Part shown: positions 52,767 through 61,906 of the stretch, piece after piece
Position numbering within the stretch: the first letter of the stretch is position 1
How the letters are laid out: each line of letters begins with the position of its first letter
Assembly: GCF_016124325.1 (NCBI RefSeq)
Contig: NZ_WGNY01000017.1
Coordinates: forward strand, 62,001-126,000
Length of the DNA stretch: 64,000 bases
Origin: Phenylobacterium sp.
GTDB lineage: Bacteria; Pseudomonadota; Alphaproteobacteria; Caulobacterales; Caulobacteraceae
Direction: 5' to 3'
Notes under the pieces: generated by a model
Databases searched by the model: none
Seen by the model: only the letters and a program-made list of their open reading frames with translations
Told to the model about the DNA's origin: nothing
Made by a program: the position numbers and the translations under genes

Positions 52767-53785
52767 TGCCCGTCCATCCATGGCGCCAGCGGCAGGCCCT
52801 TCTCGCGCAGGAAGGCGGGGTTGAAGATCTTGGATTGGTAGCGCTGGCCGTGATCGCACAGCACGGTCACGATGGTGTGTCCGGGGCCCAGGTCGCGCGC
52901 CATCCTGATCGCGCCGGCCACATTGATCCCGGTGGAGCCGCCCATCACCAGGCCCTCGTGCTCCAGCAGGTCGTAGATCGCCAGCAGCATCTCCTCGTCC
53001 GAGACCCGATAGGCGTGGTCCACCGTCAGGCCTTCGAGATTGGCCGTGATCCGGCCCTGGCCGATGCCCTCGCTGATCGAGCCGCCTTCCGACTTGAGCT
53101 CGCCATCGGTGTAGTAGGCGAACAGGGCCGCGCCGTAGGGGTCGGCCAGGCCGATGCGGATGTCGGGCTTGCGCTCGCGCAGCGCCATGGCCACCCCGGC
53201 GAGCGTGCCGCCCGAACCGACGGCGCTGATGAACCCGTCCACCTTGCCGTTGGTCTGCCGCCAGATCTCGGGGCCCGTGCCGCGGACGTGCGCCTCGCGG
53301 TTGGCGACGTTGTCGAACTGGTTGGCCCAGATCGCCCCGGCGGACTCCTTGGCGTCAAGTTCTTCCGCCAAGCGGCCGGAATACTTCACGTAGTTCATCG
53401 GGTTGGCGTAGGGGACCGCGTCCACCTCCACCAGCTCGGCGCCGTAGAGCCGGATGGCGTCCTTCTTCTCCTGGCTCTGGGTGCGCGGGATGACGATGGT
53501 GCATTTGTATCCCAGCGCCTTGGCCACCATCGCCAGGCCGATGCCCGTGTTGCCGGCCGTGCCTTCCACGATGCGGCCGCCGGGCCGCAATAGCCCCTTG
53601 GCCTCGGCGTCGCGGACGATGTGGAGGGCGGCGCGGTCCTTGACCGATTGGCCGGGGTTCATGAACTCGGCCTTGGCCAGGATCTCGCAGCCGGTCAGCT
53701 CGCTCGCGCGGCGCAGCCGGATCAGCGGGGTGTTCCCGATCGCGTCGAGAACGCTTCCCAGGACTTCGGTGTGGGCGACTTGCAT
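52763..53785 (-). CDS. cysK: Cysteine synthase family PLP enzyme
   Basis: 340 aa. IGNTPLIRLRRASELTGCEILAKAEFMNPGQSVKDRAA holds the PLP lysine K49; EGTAGNTGIGLAMVAKALGYK is the substrate loop and VGSGGTLAGVAMAL the phosphate cup. The Asn-Gln-Phe-like segment NQFDNVANREAH matches O-acetylserine sulfhydrylases. It is coupled to sseA, giving a cysteine/sulfane sulfur operon. It could also be a cystathionine beta-synthase-like enzyme, but no CBS domains are present. Confidence 0.88.
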   Translation of the reverse strand: MQVAHTEVLGSVLDAIGNTPLIRLRRASELTGCEILAKAEFMNPGQSVKDRAALHIVRDAEAKGLLRPGGRIVEGTAGNTGIGLAMVAKALGYKCTIVIPRTQSQEKKDAIRLYGAELVEVDAVPYANPMNYVKYSGRLAEELDAKESAGAIWANQFDNVANREAHVRGTGPEIWRQTNGKVDGFISAVGSGGTLAGVAMALRERKPDIRIGLADPYGAALFAYYTDGELKSEGGSISEGIGQGRITANLEGLTVDHAYRVSDEEMLLAIYDLLEHEGLVMGGSTGINVAGAIRMARDLGPGHTIVTVLCDHGQRYQSKIFNPAFLREKGLPLAPWMDGQ

Positions 53786-53830
53786 GGCCGCCTACTTAGG
53801 GAACACGGGGGGCTGGCGACAGGGGGGCGG

Positions 53831-55042
53831 TCAAGCTTTGGCCAGATTGAGCTGGACGACGTTGGTCCGCTCGGTGCGGAAACCGGCCTCGCAGTAGCTG
53901 AGATAGAAGCGCCAGAGCTTGCGGAACCGCTCGTCGAAGCCCAGGCGGGTTATCTCTTCCCAGGCGCCCTCGAAACGATGGGCCCATTCCGCCAGGGTGT
54001 CGGCGTAGTTCTGACCGAAGCGCGAGATCCCGGCCCACGACAGCCCCGCGCGATCGGTCTCGGCCCGCAGGCGCTCCTCCGAGGGCAGCATGCCGCCCGG
54101 GAAGATGTACTTCTGGATGAAGTCCGGCGTGCGGCGATAGTGGTCGAACAGTTCGTCCCGGATGGTGATGATCTGAAGCCCGGCGCGGCCGGCGGGGCTC
54201 AGGCTGTCGCGGATCTTGTCGAAATAGGTGGGCCAGTACCGTTCGCCGACGGCCTCGAACATCTCGATGGAGGCCACGCGGTCGAACTTGCCGGCCACGT
54301 CGCGATAGTCGACGAGCCGGATGTCGGCCCGCTCGGCCAGTCCCTCGCGGAACATCCGCTCCTTGGCGAACCGGTACTGCTCTTCGGAAATGGTGATGCC
54401 GGTGACCCGCGCGCCGACTTCCTTGGCCGCAAACTCGGCGAAGCCGCCCCAGCCGCAGCCGATCTCCAGGACGTGATGCTCCGGCGCCAGCGCCATGCCC
54501 TCGCACAGGGTCCGGTACTTGCGCTTCTGGGCCTCAGGCAGGGGCTCGCCCGGACGTTCGAAGCGCGCCGAGGAATAGGTCATCGTGGCGTCCAGCCAGC
54601 GGGAATAGAACGCGTTGCCGAGGTCGTAGTGGGCGTGGATGTTGCGCTTCGAGCCGGCCCGGCTGTTGCCGCGCAGCGCGTGCTCGATGGCGTTGATGAC
54701 GGTGATGAGCGGATTGCCGAACGCCACGCGCTCGAAGCGCGCGAAGTTCAACGCCAGCACTTCGAGCAGGGTGGATAGGTCGGGCGTCTCCCACTCGCCG
54801 GCCATGTAGGCCTCGCCGAAGCCGATCGTGCCCCAGCGCAGCGTGCGGTTCATGAAGTTGTAGTCGCGGACGATCAGGCGGGATTCCGGCCCCGGCGTCT
54901 CGCCCTCCAGCCGGATTTCCCGGCCATCGGGCAGCACGAATGTCATCACGCCCGTGTTCCAGTTCTGCGCCATGATCCGCGCCGCCGAACGGAACGCGGC
55001 CGGCGTCCCCCTGAGGTCCGGCGCCTTGGCCTGCACGCTCAT
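53831..55042 (-). CDS. cfa: Cyclopropane-fatty-acyl-phospholipid synthase
   Basis: 403 aa from ATG 55042 with GGGGA 7 nt upstream. It methylenates unsaturated acyl chains of membrane phospholipids with SAM. Motifs are HAHYDLGNAFYSRWLDATMTYSSA, VLEIGCGWGGFAEFAAKEVGARVTGITISEEQ (SAM site), SIEMFEAVGERYW and YIFPGGMLPS. It faces kdsA across 174 bp. The longer upstream frame is antisense to kdsA and not coding. Confidence 0.95.
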   Translation of the reverse strand: MSVQAKAPDLRGTPAAFRSAARIMAQNWNTGVMTFVLPDGREIRLEGETPGPESRLIVRDYNFMNRTLRWGTIGFGEAYMAGEWETPDLSTLLEVLALNFARFERVAFGNPLITVINAIEHALRGNSRAGSKRNIHAHYDLGNAFYSRWLDATMTYSSARFERPGEPLPEAQKRKYRTLCEGMALAPEHHVLEIGCGWGGFAEFAAKEVGARVTGITISEEQYRFAKERMFREGLAERADIRLVDYRDVAGKFDRVASIEMFEAVGERYWPTYFDKIRDSLSPAGRAGLQIITIRDELFDHYRRTPDFIQKYIFPGGMLPSEERLRAETDRAGLSWAGISRFGQNYADTLAEWAHRFEGAWEEITRLGFDERFRKLWRFYLSYCEAGFRTERTNVVQLNLAKA

Positions 55043-55216
55043 ACTTACGTCCCCTGAACCCCTGCGATCACGATAGCCCCATGGCTGGCCAGTGGCCAAT
55101 CCGGGAAGGGGATACGCGCACGATCCGATTCGGGAGGCGCCCGGATGCGCGAACGGGGGCTTGAGGCGCGCGCCGGATAGGGTCACACAGCCGTCGCGCA
55201 GACGTGCAGGATTCCC

Positions 55217-56071
55217 ATGGCCGCCCTGACCCTCGACCGCTGGAACTTCGCGCTCGGCGACGGCCGCCCGTTGGCGGTGATCGCGGGCTTGAACGTGCTG
55301 GAGGATCTGGGCCTCGCCCTGGACGTCGGCCGCCACCTGCAGGACGTGGCGGGCCGGCTGGGCCTGCCCTTCATCTTCAAGGCCAGCTTCGACAAGGCCA
55401 ACCGTTCGTCGATCAACAGCTATCGCGGCCCTGGGCTGGAGGCCGGGCTGAAAATGCTCGCGGAGGTGAAGTCGAGGCTCAACGTCCCGATCTGCACCGA
55501 CCTCCACGAGGAGGGACAGGCCGAGGCGGTCGCCGCGGTGGCCGATCTGGTGCAGATCCCGGCCTTCCTCTGCCGCCAGACCGATCTCGTGGTGGCGACC
55601 GCGCGCGCGACCCACGCGGCGGGCGGCCTGCTGCATGTGAAGAAGGGCCAGTTCCTGGCCCCGGCCGACTGCCGCAACATCCTGGACAAGGTGGTCGAGG
55701 CCACCGGCGCGCACATGACAATCCTGTGCGAGCGCGGGGTTTCGTTCGGCTACAACAACCTCGTGGTCGACATGCTCGGCATTCCGCTGATGCAGGAGAT
55801 GGGCTGCCCTGTGACGATCGACGCCACGCACGCCGTGCAATTGCCCGGCGCCGTGGTCGGCTCGAACGGCGCCTCCACCGGGGGGCGGCGCAGCGGCGTG
55901 CCGGTGCTGGCCCGGGCGGCCGTGGCGGCCGGGGCGGACGGCGTTTTCCTGGAATTCCACCCCGAGCCCGACAAGGCGCTCTGCGACGGGCCCAGCGCCC
56001 TGCCGCTGGAGGCGGCCGAGACCGTGCTGACGCAGCTCAAGGCGGTCCATGACGCCGTCCACGGCGCTTGA
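55217..56071 (+). CDS. kdsA: 3-deoxy-8-phosphooctulonate (KDO-8-P) synthase
   Basis: 284 aa. It condenses arabinose-5-phosphate and PEP for the LPS inner core. VIAGLNVLEDLGLALDVGRHL, FKASFDKANRSSINSYRGPG, ICTDLHEEGQAEAVAAVADLVQIPAFLCRQTDL and VTIDATHAVQLPG are characteristic. It precedes hldE and hldD, forming an LPS-core precursor cluster. Confidence 0.96.
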   Translation: MAALTLDRWNFALGDGRPLAVIAGLNVLEDLGLALDVGRHLQDVAGRLGLPFIFKASFDKANRSSINSYRGPGLEAGLKMLAEVKSRLNVPICTDLHEEGQAEAVAAVADLVQIPAFLCRQTDLVVATARATHAAGGLLHVKKGQFLAPADCRNILDKVVEATGAHMTILCERGVSFGYNNLVVDMLGIPLMQEMGCPVTIDATHAVQLPGAVVGSNGASTGGRRSGVPVLARAAVAAGADGVFLEFHPEPDKALCDGPSALPLEAAETVLTQLKAVHDAVHGA

Positions 56072-56104
56072 CCGACCGGGCCACGCATCCCACACGCTAG
56101 CGCC

Positions 56105-57580
56105 ATGGACCTGGCCGCCCTTCAGAGCCTTCTGGCCGAAATCCCCGGCAAGCGGGTCGCCTGCGTCGGCGACCTCATGGTGGACCGCTTCGTCTACGGC
56201 AGCGTGACGCGGGTTTCGCCGGAGGCGCCGATCCCCGTCCTGACCCGCTCGCGGGAGCTGAAGATGCTGGGCGGCGCCGGCAACGTGGCGCGCAACGTGG
56301 CTGCGCTGGGCGGAACCGTCGCGCTCGTCGGCCTGGTCGGCGGCGATCCGGAGGGCCACGAGGCGTCACGGCTCGTGGGCGAGGAAGAGCCGGCCATCGA
56401 AGGCTACCTCGTCACCGACGCCGATCGGCCCACCACCCTCAAGACCCGCTTCGTCTCGGGCGGCCAGCAGCTTCTGCGCGTGGACCTGGAGGAGAGCCGG
56501 CCGGTGTCGGGCGAGGTGGAGCAGCGCCTCATCCGGACCCTGCGCGATGCGGCCCGCGGCGCCGGCGTCATCCTGATCTCGGACTACGGGAAGGGCGTGG
56601 TGACCGACGCGATCATCGATGCGGCGCGCGCCGTGGCGGCCGAGACCGGCGCCAAGGTGATCGTCGACTCCAAGGCCCGCTCATTCGCCCGCTACGGCGA
56701 CATCGACCTGGTGAAGCCGAACGCGGCCGAGTTGGCCTATGCGACCGGCCTCTCGACGGAGACCGACGCCGAGATCGAGGCGGCGATCGGCCGTGCGCTC
56801 GAACTTTGGCCGGTCCGCGGCGTCCTCGTCACTCGGGCGGGCAAGGGCGTGAGCCTCGGCCTGCGCGGTGAAGCCGTGCGCCACTTCCCCACCACCGCCC
56901 GCGAGGTGTTCGACGCCTCAGGGGCCGGCGACACCGCCCTGGCCGCCATCGGCTTGGCCCTGGCCGCCGAGGCGCCTATCGAGACGGCCATCGCCTTCGC
57001 CCAGCTGGCGTCGGGCGTCGCGATCGGCAAGGCCGGGACCGCGACGGTGACGCCCGACGAGACGGTCGAAGCCGTGCTGTCGGCTCATGCCGCCCTGGTG
57101 GAGGGCAAGGTGGCGACGCCGCAGCGGATGGTCGAGGAAGTGGCCCGCTGGCGGGCGCAGGGCCTGAAGGTGGGCTTCACCAACGGCTGCTTCGACATCC
57201 TGCACAAGGGCCATGTCGCCTACCTGACACAGGCGCGGTCATGGTGCGACCGGCTGATCGTCGGGGTGAATTCCGACGCCTCGGTGCGGGCGCTGAAGGG
57301 GGAGGGGCGGCCGGTCAACGACCTGGAGTCCCGCGCGCTCGTGCTGGCCGGCCTGCGCAGCGTCGACCTCGTCGCGCCCTTCGATGAGGCCACGCCGCTG
57401 ACCCTGATCCAGGCGGCGCGACCCGATGTGCTGGTCAAGGGCGCGGACTACGCCGAGGACGAGGTGGTGGGCGGCGACCTCGTGAAATCGTGGGGCGGCG
57501 AGGTCCGGCTGGCCGACATCGTCGACGGCTATTCCACCACGGCGGCCATCGCGCGGATGGCGCGGAAGGAAGAGGCATGA
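56105..57580 (+). CDS. hldE: Bifunctional heptose 7-phosphate kinase / heptose 1-phosphate adenylyltransferase
   Basis: 491 aa. The ribokinase-like N-domain (about 1-325) has MVDRFVYGSVTRVSPEAPIPVL and the catalytic DASGAGDTALAAIGLAL. The C-terminal nucleotidyltransferase (about 355-491) has TNGCFDILHKGHVAYL (HxGH motif) and VKGADYAEDEVVGGD. Together they make ADP-D-glycero-beta-D-manno-heptose. hldD starts within its stop (ATGA overlap). Confidence 0.96.
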   Translation: MDLAALQSLLAEIPGKRVACVGDLMVDRFVYGSVTRVSPEAPIPVLTRSRELKMLGGAGNVARNVAALGGTVALVGLVGGDPEGHEASRLVGEEEPAIEGYLVTDADRPTTLKTRFVSGGQQLLRVDLEESRPVSGEVEQRLIRTLRDAARGAGVILISDYGKGVVTDAIIDAARAVAAETGAKVIVDSKARSFARYGDIDLVKPNAAELAYATGLSTETDAEIEAAIGRALELWPVRGVLVTRAGKGVSLGLRGEAVRHFPTTAREVFDASGAGDTALAAIGLALAAEAPIETAIAFAQLASGVAIGKAGTATVTPDETVEAVLSAHAALVEGKVATPQRMVEEVARWRAQGLKVGFTNGCFDILHKGHVAYLTQARSWCDRLIVGVNSDASVRALKGEGRPVNDLESRALVLAGLRSVDLVAPFDEATPLTLIQAARPDVLVKGADYAEDEVVGGDLVKSWGGEVRLADIVDGYSTTAAIARMARKEEA

Positions 57581-58578
57581 CCCGGCGCATCGTGCTCGTG
57601 ACGGGGGGCGCGGGGTTCATCGGCTCGAACATCGTGGCCCGGCTGGCCGAGGATCGCGATCTCGACGTCGTGGTCTGCGACCGCCTGCGCGAGGCCGAGC
57701 TCGGCAAGTGGCGCAACATCGCCAAGCATCCGATCGGCGACTTCGTCGCGCCCGAGGCGATGTTCGAGTGGCTCGAGGCCCACCGGGATGACGTAGCCCT
57801 GATCGTCCACATGGCGGCGATCTCGTCGACGACCGAGCCCGACGCCGACCGGATCGTCCATTCCAACTTCACCCTCAGCCGCGACCTGTTCCGCTGGTGC
57901 GCCGAGCGGAAGCGCCGCCTGGTCTACGCCTCGTCGGCGGCGACCTACGGCGCGGGCGAGCACGGCTTCGACGACGACAACGCCTACGAGGCGCTCGCCC
58001 GCCTGCGTCCGCTCAACGCCTACGGCTGGTCGAAGGCCCTGTTCGACCTCTTCGTGGTCCGGGAGGCGGCCCGCGGCTACGCCCCGCCGCAGTGGGCAGG
58101 CCTGAAGTTCTTCAACGTCTATGGGCCAAACGAAGACCACAAACAGGCGATGAAGTCGGTGGCCGCGCAGATCTGGCCCCACGTGCGCGACGGTCATGCC
58201 GTGCAGCTCTTCAAGAGCCATCGGCCCGACGTGCCGGACGGCGGCCAGACGCGCGACTTCGTCTATGTCCGCGACGCCGCGGACGTCACCCGATGGCTGT
58301 TCGAGACCCCGGACGTGAGCGGCATCTACAATCTGGGCTCGGGCCAGGCGCGCAGCTTCGAGGAGATGGCGCGCCAGGTGTTCGCCGCGGCGGGCAAGAA
58401 CGCGCGGATCGAATACACGCCCATGCCGCCGGCCATCCGCGACAAATACCAGTACTTCACCCAGGCCCGCATGGACCGGCTCAAGGCGGCGGGCTACGCC
58501 GCGCCCATGACCTCGCTGGAGGAGGGGATCGGCGACTATGTCGGCCGTTTCCTGAGCCAGCCCGACCCCTATCGCTGA
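57577..58578 (+). CDS. hldD: ADP-L-glycero-D-manno-heptose 6-epimerase
   Basis: 333 aa, short-chain dehydrogenase/reductase fold. VTGGAGFIGSNIVARL binds NADP, YGWSKALFDLFV contains the catalytic Tyr/Lys, and FNVYGPNEDHKQAMKSVAA and DFVYVRDAADVTRWL are HldD-type. It converts the HldE product to the L,D-heptose used in the core. Coupled to hldE; the next gene begins one base after its stop. Confidence 0.95.
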   Translation: MTRRIVLVTGGAGFIGSNIVARLAEDRDLDVVVCDRLREAELGKWRNIAKHPIGDFVAPEAMFEWLEAHRDDVALIVHMAAISSTTEPDADRIVHSNFTLSRDLFRWCAERKRRLVYASSAATYGAGEHGFDDDNAYEALARLRPLNAYGWSKALFDLFVVREAARGYAPPQWAGLKFFNVYGPNEDHKQAMKSVAAQIWPHVRDGHAVQLFKSHRPDVPDGGQTRDFVYVRDAADVTRWLFETPDVSGIYNLGSGQARSFEEMARQVFAAAGKNARIEYTPMPPAIRDKYQYFTQARMDRLKAAGYAAPMTSLEEGIGDYVGRFLSQPDPYR

Positions 58579-58579
58579 G

Positions 58580-59671
58580 ATGGAGCCGCCGGCCAAACGC
58601 CGCGGCGGATGGCTGCTCTCGAGCCTGTTGGCGGTCGTCCTGGTGCTGGCGACGGCCGTGGTCGTGTTCTGGGGCGATCTCGTCTCGACGGCGCTGGACC
58701 CCAAGATCCCTTTCCAGACCTACCAGCCGCCGCCGGCGCCCGACTACGCCCAGGCGCGCGCCTGGTATCTGCGCCCGGGGCCGGACAACCCGCGGGCCGC
58801 CGACGTCTTCTTCATCGCCCCCACGACCTATGACGGCGGGCGCAACTGGAACTCCCGCCTCGATCACCCCAAGGCCAACCGGCAGTTCCGCGAGGTGATG
58901 GCGCCGAACTACGTGGGCCCGTTCGTCAGCGTCGGACGCATCTTCGCGCCGAAGTACCGGCAGGCCAGCCTCTACACCCTGACCACCCTTCGCGAAGACG
59001 CCCGCGAGGCCCGTCAGTTCGCGTATGGCGACGTGCGACAGGCTTTCCGCGACTACCTGGCCCGCGACAACGGCGGCCGCCCGTTCTTCATCGTCGGCGT
59101 CGAACAGGGCGGCACCCTCGGCCTGAGGCTCCTGCGCGACGAGGTGGCTCCAGACCCGATGCTCAAATCGCGCCTGGTGGCGGCCTATCTGATCGACACG
59201 GTCGTTCCGGCCGACGACCCGCCGATCCCGCCGTGCGCCGAGCGCGCCGAGGCCGGATGCCTGGCCTCTTGGGTGCGGGTCTACGATGGAGAATTCGACG
59301 CCGCCCAGCGCCTGCTGGACAGGGCCCTGGTGTGGAACGACCAGGGCGAGTTGGTAAACTTGGCCCCCCGGCCGGCGCTCTGCTTCAACCCGCTGCTCGG
59401 CGCGGTCACCGACCAGCCGGCCCCGGCCCGCCTGAACCTGGGCGCCGCCAACGCGACCGGGCTGGAGTGGGGCGCGCGGCCGCCATTCATGGTCCGGCAG
59501 GTCGCCGCCCGCTGTGTCGACGGGGTGCTGAGGGTGACCCACCCCAAGTCGAATTCGCTGAAGACGACCGGGAACTGGGCCGACCGGCGGAAGGCGCCCG
59601 GCTACAACCTGTTCTACGCCGACACCGAGGCGGATGCGAAACGCCGGCTGGCGACCTGGCTCGCCCGGTGA
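58580..59671 (+). CDS. DUF3089 (alpha/beta hydrolase-like) protein with Glu at the nucleophile position
   Basis: 363 aa from ATG 58580, one base after hldD stops. A signal anchor (WLLSSLLAVVLVLATAVVVFW, about 11-31) points to the periplasm. The DUF3089 domain follows: DVFFIAPTTYDGGRNWN and FAPKYRQASLYTL. Members usually have a GHSQGG-type nucleophile elbow; here it reads IVGVEQGGTLGLRLL, so Glu175 stands where Ser is expected. The His region DGVLRVTHPKSN looks changed too. It is likely catalytically altered or inactive. Position behind hldD hints at an envelope role. Confidence 0.82.
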   Translation: MEPPAKRRGGWLLSSLLAVVLVLATAVVVFWGDLVSTALDPKIPFQTYQPPPAPDYAQARAWYLRPGPDNPRAADVFFIAPTTYDGGRNWNSRLDHPKANRQFREVMAPNYVGPFVSVGRIFAPKYRQASLYTLTTLREDAREARQFAYGDVRQAFRDYLARDNGGRPFFIVGVEQGGTLGLRLLRDEVAPDPMLKSRLVAAYLIDTVVPADDPPIPPCAERAEAGCLASWVRVYDGEFDAAQRLLDRALVWNDQGELVNLAPRPALCFNPLLGAVTDQPAPARLNLGAANATGLEWGARPPFMVRQVAARCVDGVLRVTHPKSNSLKTTGNWADRRKAPGYNLFYADTEADAKRRLATWLAR

Positions 59672-59704
59672 CAAGGTCGGCGGCGACAAAAAGGGGAGGA
59701 CGCC

Positions 59705-60700
59705 ATGACCAATCGCCAGATCGTGCTCGACCGCCTGCCGGGGGCGGATCACCTGGCGGCCGAGCACTTCGCGCTGCGCCAGGGCGAGCGGCCCACGCCG
59801 GGCGAAGGCGAGGTGCTGCTGAAGACACGCTACATCTCGCTGGATGCGGCGAACCGGGCCTGGATGCAGGGCGCCACCTACCGCTCGGCGCTGGAGGGCG
59901 GCCAGGTGATGGCAGGCGGCTCGCTGTCGGAGGTCGTGGAGTCCAACGTCGCCCACCTCAAACCCGGCGACCTCGTGTTCGCCGACATCGGCTGGCAGGA
60001 GTACGGCGTCGCGCCAGGCAGGCGGCTGGAGAAGCTGCCCGACCTGAAGCCCGAGACCCACCTGCTCAGCGTCTTCGGCATCGCCGGGCTCACGGCCTAT
60101 TTCGGCCTCCTGGAGTGCGGCCAGCCCAAGGCCGGCGAGACGGTCGTGATCTCCGCGGCGGCCGGCTCGGTGGGCTCGATCGTCGGCCAGATCGCCAAGA
60201 TCAAGGGCTGCCGCGTCGTGGGCGTCGCCGGGGGCGAGGAGAAGGGGCGCTGGCTGACCGAAGAACTCGGCTTCGACGAAGCGGTCGACTACAAGGCCAC
60301 CGATTTCAAGCGCCGGCTGCGCGCGGCCGTGCCCGACGGCATCGACGTCTTCTTTGACAACACTGGCGGCGACGTCTTCGAGGCCTGCCTGTTCGGCATG
60401 AAGAACCACGGGCGGATCGCCTGCTGCGGGGCGGTGTCGCAGTACGACGGGGCCGCGCCGCCGCACGGGCCCCGCGGCATCCCCGGGCTGATCGTCACCA
60501 AGCGTCTGACCCTGCGCGGGTTCGTGGTGATGGATTTCGCCGACCAGAACGCCAAGGCCCTGGCCGACCTGCAGGCCTGGGTGAAGGACGGGCGCCTCAA
60601 GGTGAAGGAGGACATCATCGACGGCCTGGAGAACCTGCCCTCGGCGCTGATCGGCCTGCTCAACGGCGAAAACCGCGGCAAGCGGATGGTGCGGGTCTGA
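59705..60700 (+). CDS. NADP-dependent MDR oxidoreductase (CurA/leukotriene B4 dehydrogenase-like)
   Basis: 331 aa from ATG 59705 with AAAAAGGGGAGG upstream, one of the best ribosome sites here. Zinc-independent medium-chain reductase: KTRYISLDAANRAWM, VFGIAGLTAYFGLLECG, VVISAAAGSVGSIVGQIAKIKGC (NADP motif) and FFDNTGGDVFEACLFGM. It reduces activated double bonds; the substrate is unknown. The next gene starts at the last base of its stop. Confidence 0.92.
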   Translation: MTNRQIVLDRLPGADHLAAEHFALRQGERPTPGEGEVLLKTRYISLDAANRAWMQGATYRSALEGGQVMAGGSLSEVVESNVAHLKPGDLVFADIGWQEYGVAPGRRLEKLPDLKPETHLLSVFGIAGLTAYFGLLECGQPKAGETVVISAAAGSVGSIVGQIAKIKGCRVVGVAGGEEKGRWLTEELGFDEAVDYKATDFKRRLRAAVPDGIDVFFDNTGGDVFEACLFGMKNHGRIACCGAVSQYDGAAPPHGPRGIPGLIVTKRLTLRGFVVMDFADQNAKALADLQAWVKDGRLKVKEDIIDGLENLPSALIGLLNGENRGKRMVRV

Positions 60701-61791
60701 TGGCCGGGTCTCCGTTCAGCGCCACCTACGCCGAGGCGCGCGACAAGTTCCTGGCGGCCGCGACGGAGGCCGGGGCGAGCCTCTCGGCCTATGTCCATCC
60801 CCAGCGGGGTCCCGATGGGGGCGAACTGGCGACCGACGTCGCCTGGGTCGGGCCGGCGGACGCGCAAGCGGTGCTGGTCATGGTGTCCGGCACCCACGGG
60901 GTCGAGGGCCACTGCGGCTCGGGCGCACAGGTCGACTGGCTTCACCGCGGCGAGTACGCGCGGCTGGGACCGAAGCTGGCGGTGGCGCTCGTTCACGCCA
61001 TCAACCCCTACGGCTTCGCCTGGAGCCGGCGGGTGACGCACGAGAACGTCGACCTCAACCGCAACTTCATCGACTTCACGAAGCCGCTCCCGCAGAACCC
61101 CGCCTACGACGGGCTGGCCGCGGCGGTGAAGCCGCTCACCTGGACCGAAACGGCCCGCAATGAATCCCGCGAGATCCTCCTGGGCTACGCCCGCGAACAC
61201 GGCTTCCCGGCGCTCGTCCAGGCCATGTCGGGCGGTCAGTACAGACACTCCGACGGCATCTTCTACGGCGGTTCCGGGCCGACGTGGTCCCGAAGGACCC
61301 TGGAGGCGATCTTCCGCGAGCGGCTGTCGGCCGCCTCGGACGTGGGCATCATCGACTATCACACCGGGCTGGGTCCGGAGGGCTACGCCGAGCAGATCGT
61401 CAGCGCGCTCCCGACATCGGACGAATACCGGCGCGCGGCCCTGTGGCACGGCCTCGCCGTCGCCAGCCAGAGCGGCGGAGAGTCGGTCTCGGCCAAGCTG
61501 GCCGGCGACTGGCTGGACGCGGCGCCCGGGCTCCTCGGCCACGCCCGGGTGACCGGCATCGCGCTGGAATACGGCACCGTGGAAAGCAACCAGGTGCTAG
61601 AGGCGTTGCGGGCCGACAACTGGCTGCACGCCCATGGCGATCCGCTGAGCGCCGAGGGGCAGGCGATCAAGGCGCAGATCCGCGCGGCCTTCTACGTCGA
61701 CACCCAGGTCTGGCATGGGATGGTGCTGGGCCAGTCGCTGATCGCGGGCCGGCAGGCGATCGCCGGACTGACCCGGGCCGTCGCGGCCTAG
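60700..61791 (+). CDS. DUF2817 (M14-like carboxypeptidase fold) protein
   Basis: 363 aa from ATG 60700. GTHGVEGHCGSGAQ contains the H-x-x-E zinc ligands and DYHTGLGPEGYAEQ a second His; NRNFIDF is also family-typical, and GIALEYGTVE holds the likely general base. DUF2817 proteins are M14-like amidohydrolase or peptidase candidates of unknown substrate. No signal peptide. Coupled to the reductase gene. Its TAG stop is the left CTAG of the repeat at 61788-61906. Confidence 0.88.
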   Translation: MAGSPFSATYAEARDKFLAAATEAGASLSAYVHPQRGPDGGELATDVAWVGPADAQAVLVMVSGTHGVEGHCGSGAQVDWLHRGEYARLGPKLAVALVHAINPYGFAWSRRVTHENVDLNRNFIDFTKPLPQNPAYDGLAAAVKPLTWTETARNESREILLGYAREHGFPALVQAMSGGQYRHSDGIFYGGSGPTWSRRTLEAIFRERLSAASDVGIIDYHTGLGPEGYAEQIVSALPTSDEYRRAALWHGLAVASQSGGESVSAKLAGDWLDAAPGLLGHARVTGIALEYGTVESNQVLEALRADNWLHAHGDPLSAEGQAIKAQIRAAFYVDTQVWHGMVLGQSLIAGRQAIAGLTRAVAA

Positions 61792-61906
61792 AGCCTTCCC
61801 GGATCAGGTGGGATCACCTGATCCGGACCAGAAGGCTCTATTTTCAAGCATATGGAGCCCGTCCGGGCGGGTGTACCGGTATCCACTTCACCCTGACGGG
61901 CTCTAG
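61788..61906. repeat. 119-bp double-hairpin intergenic repeat, copy 2
   Basis: Same architecture and length as 51302-51420, with about 12 mismatches by eye, most in the spacer between modules. Arms are GAGCCTT/AAGGCTC, CGGATCAGGTG/CACCTGATCCG and GAGCCCGTC/GACGGGCTC. Both ends are CTAG here: the left one holds the stop of the DUF2817 gene (plus strand), the right one the stop of the YCII gene (minus strand). It fills the whole gap between these convergent genes and probably ends transcription from both sides. Confidence 0.87.
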
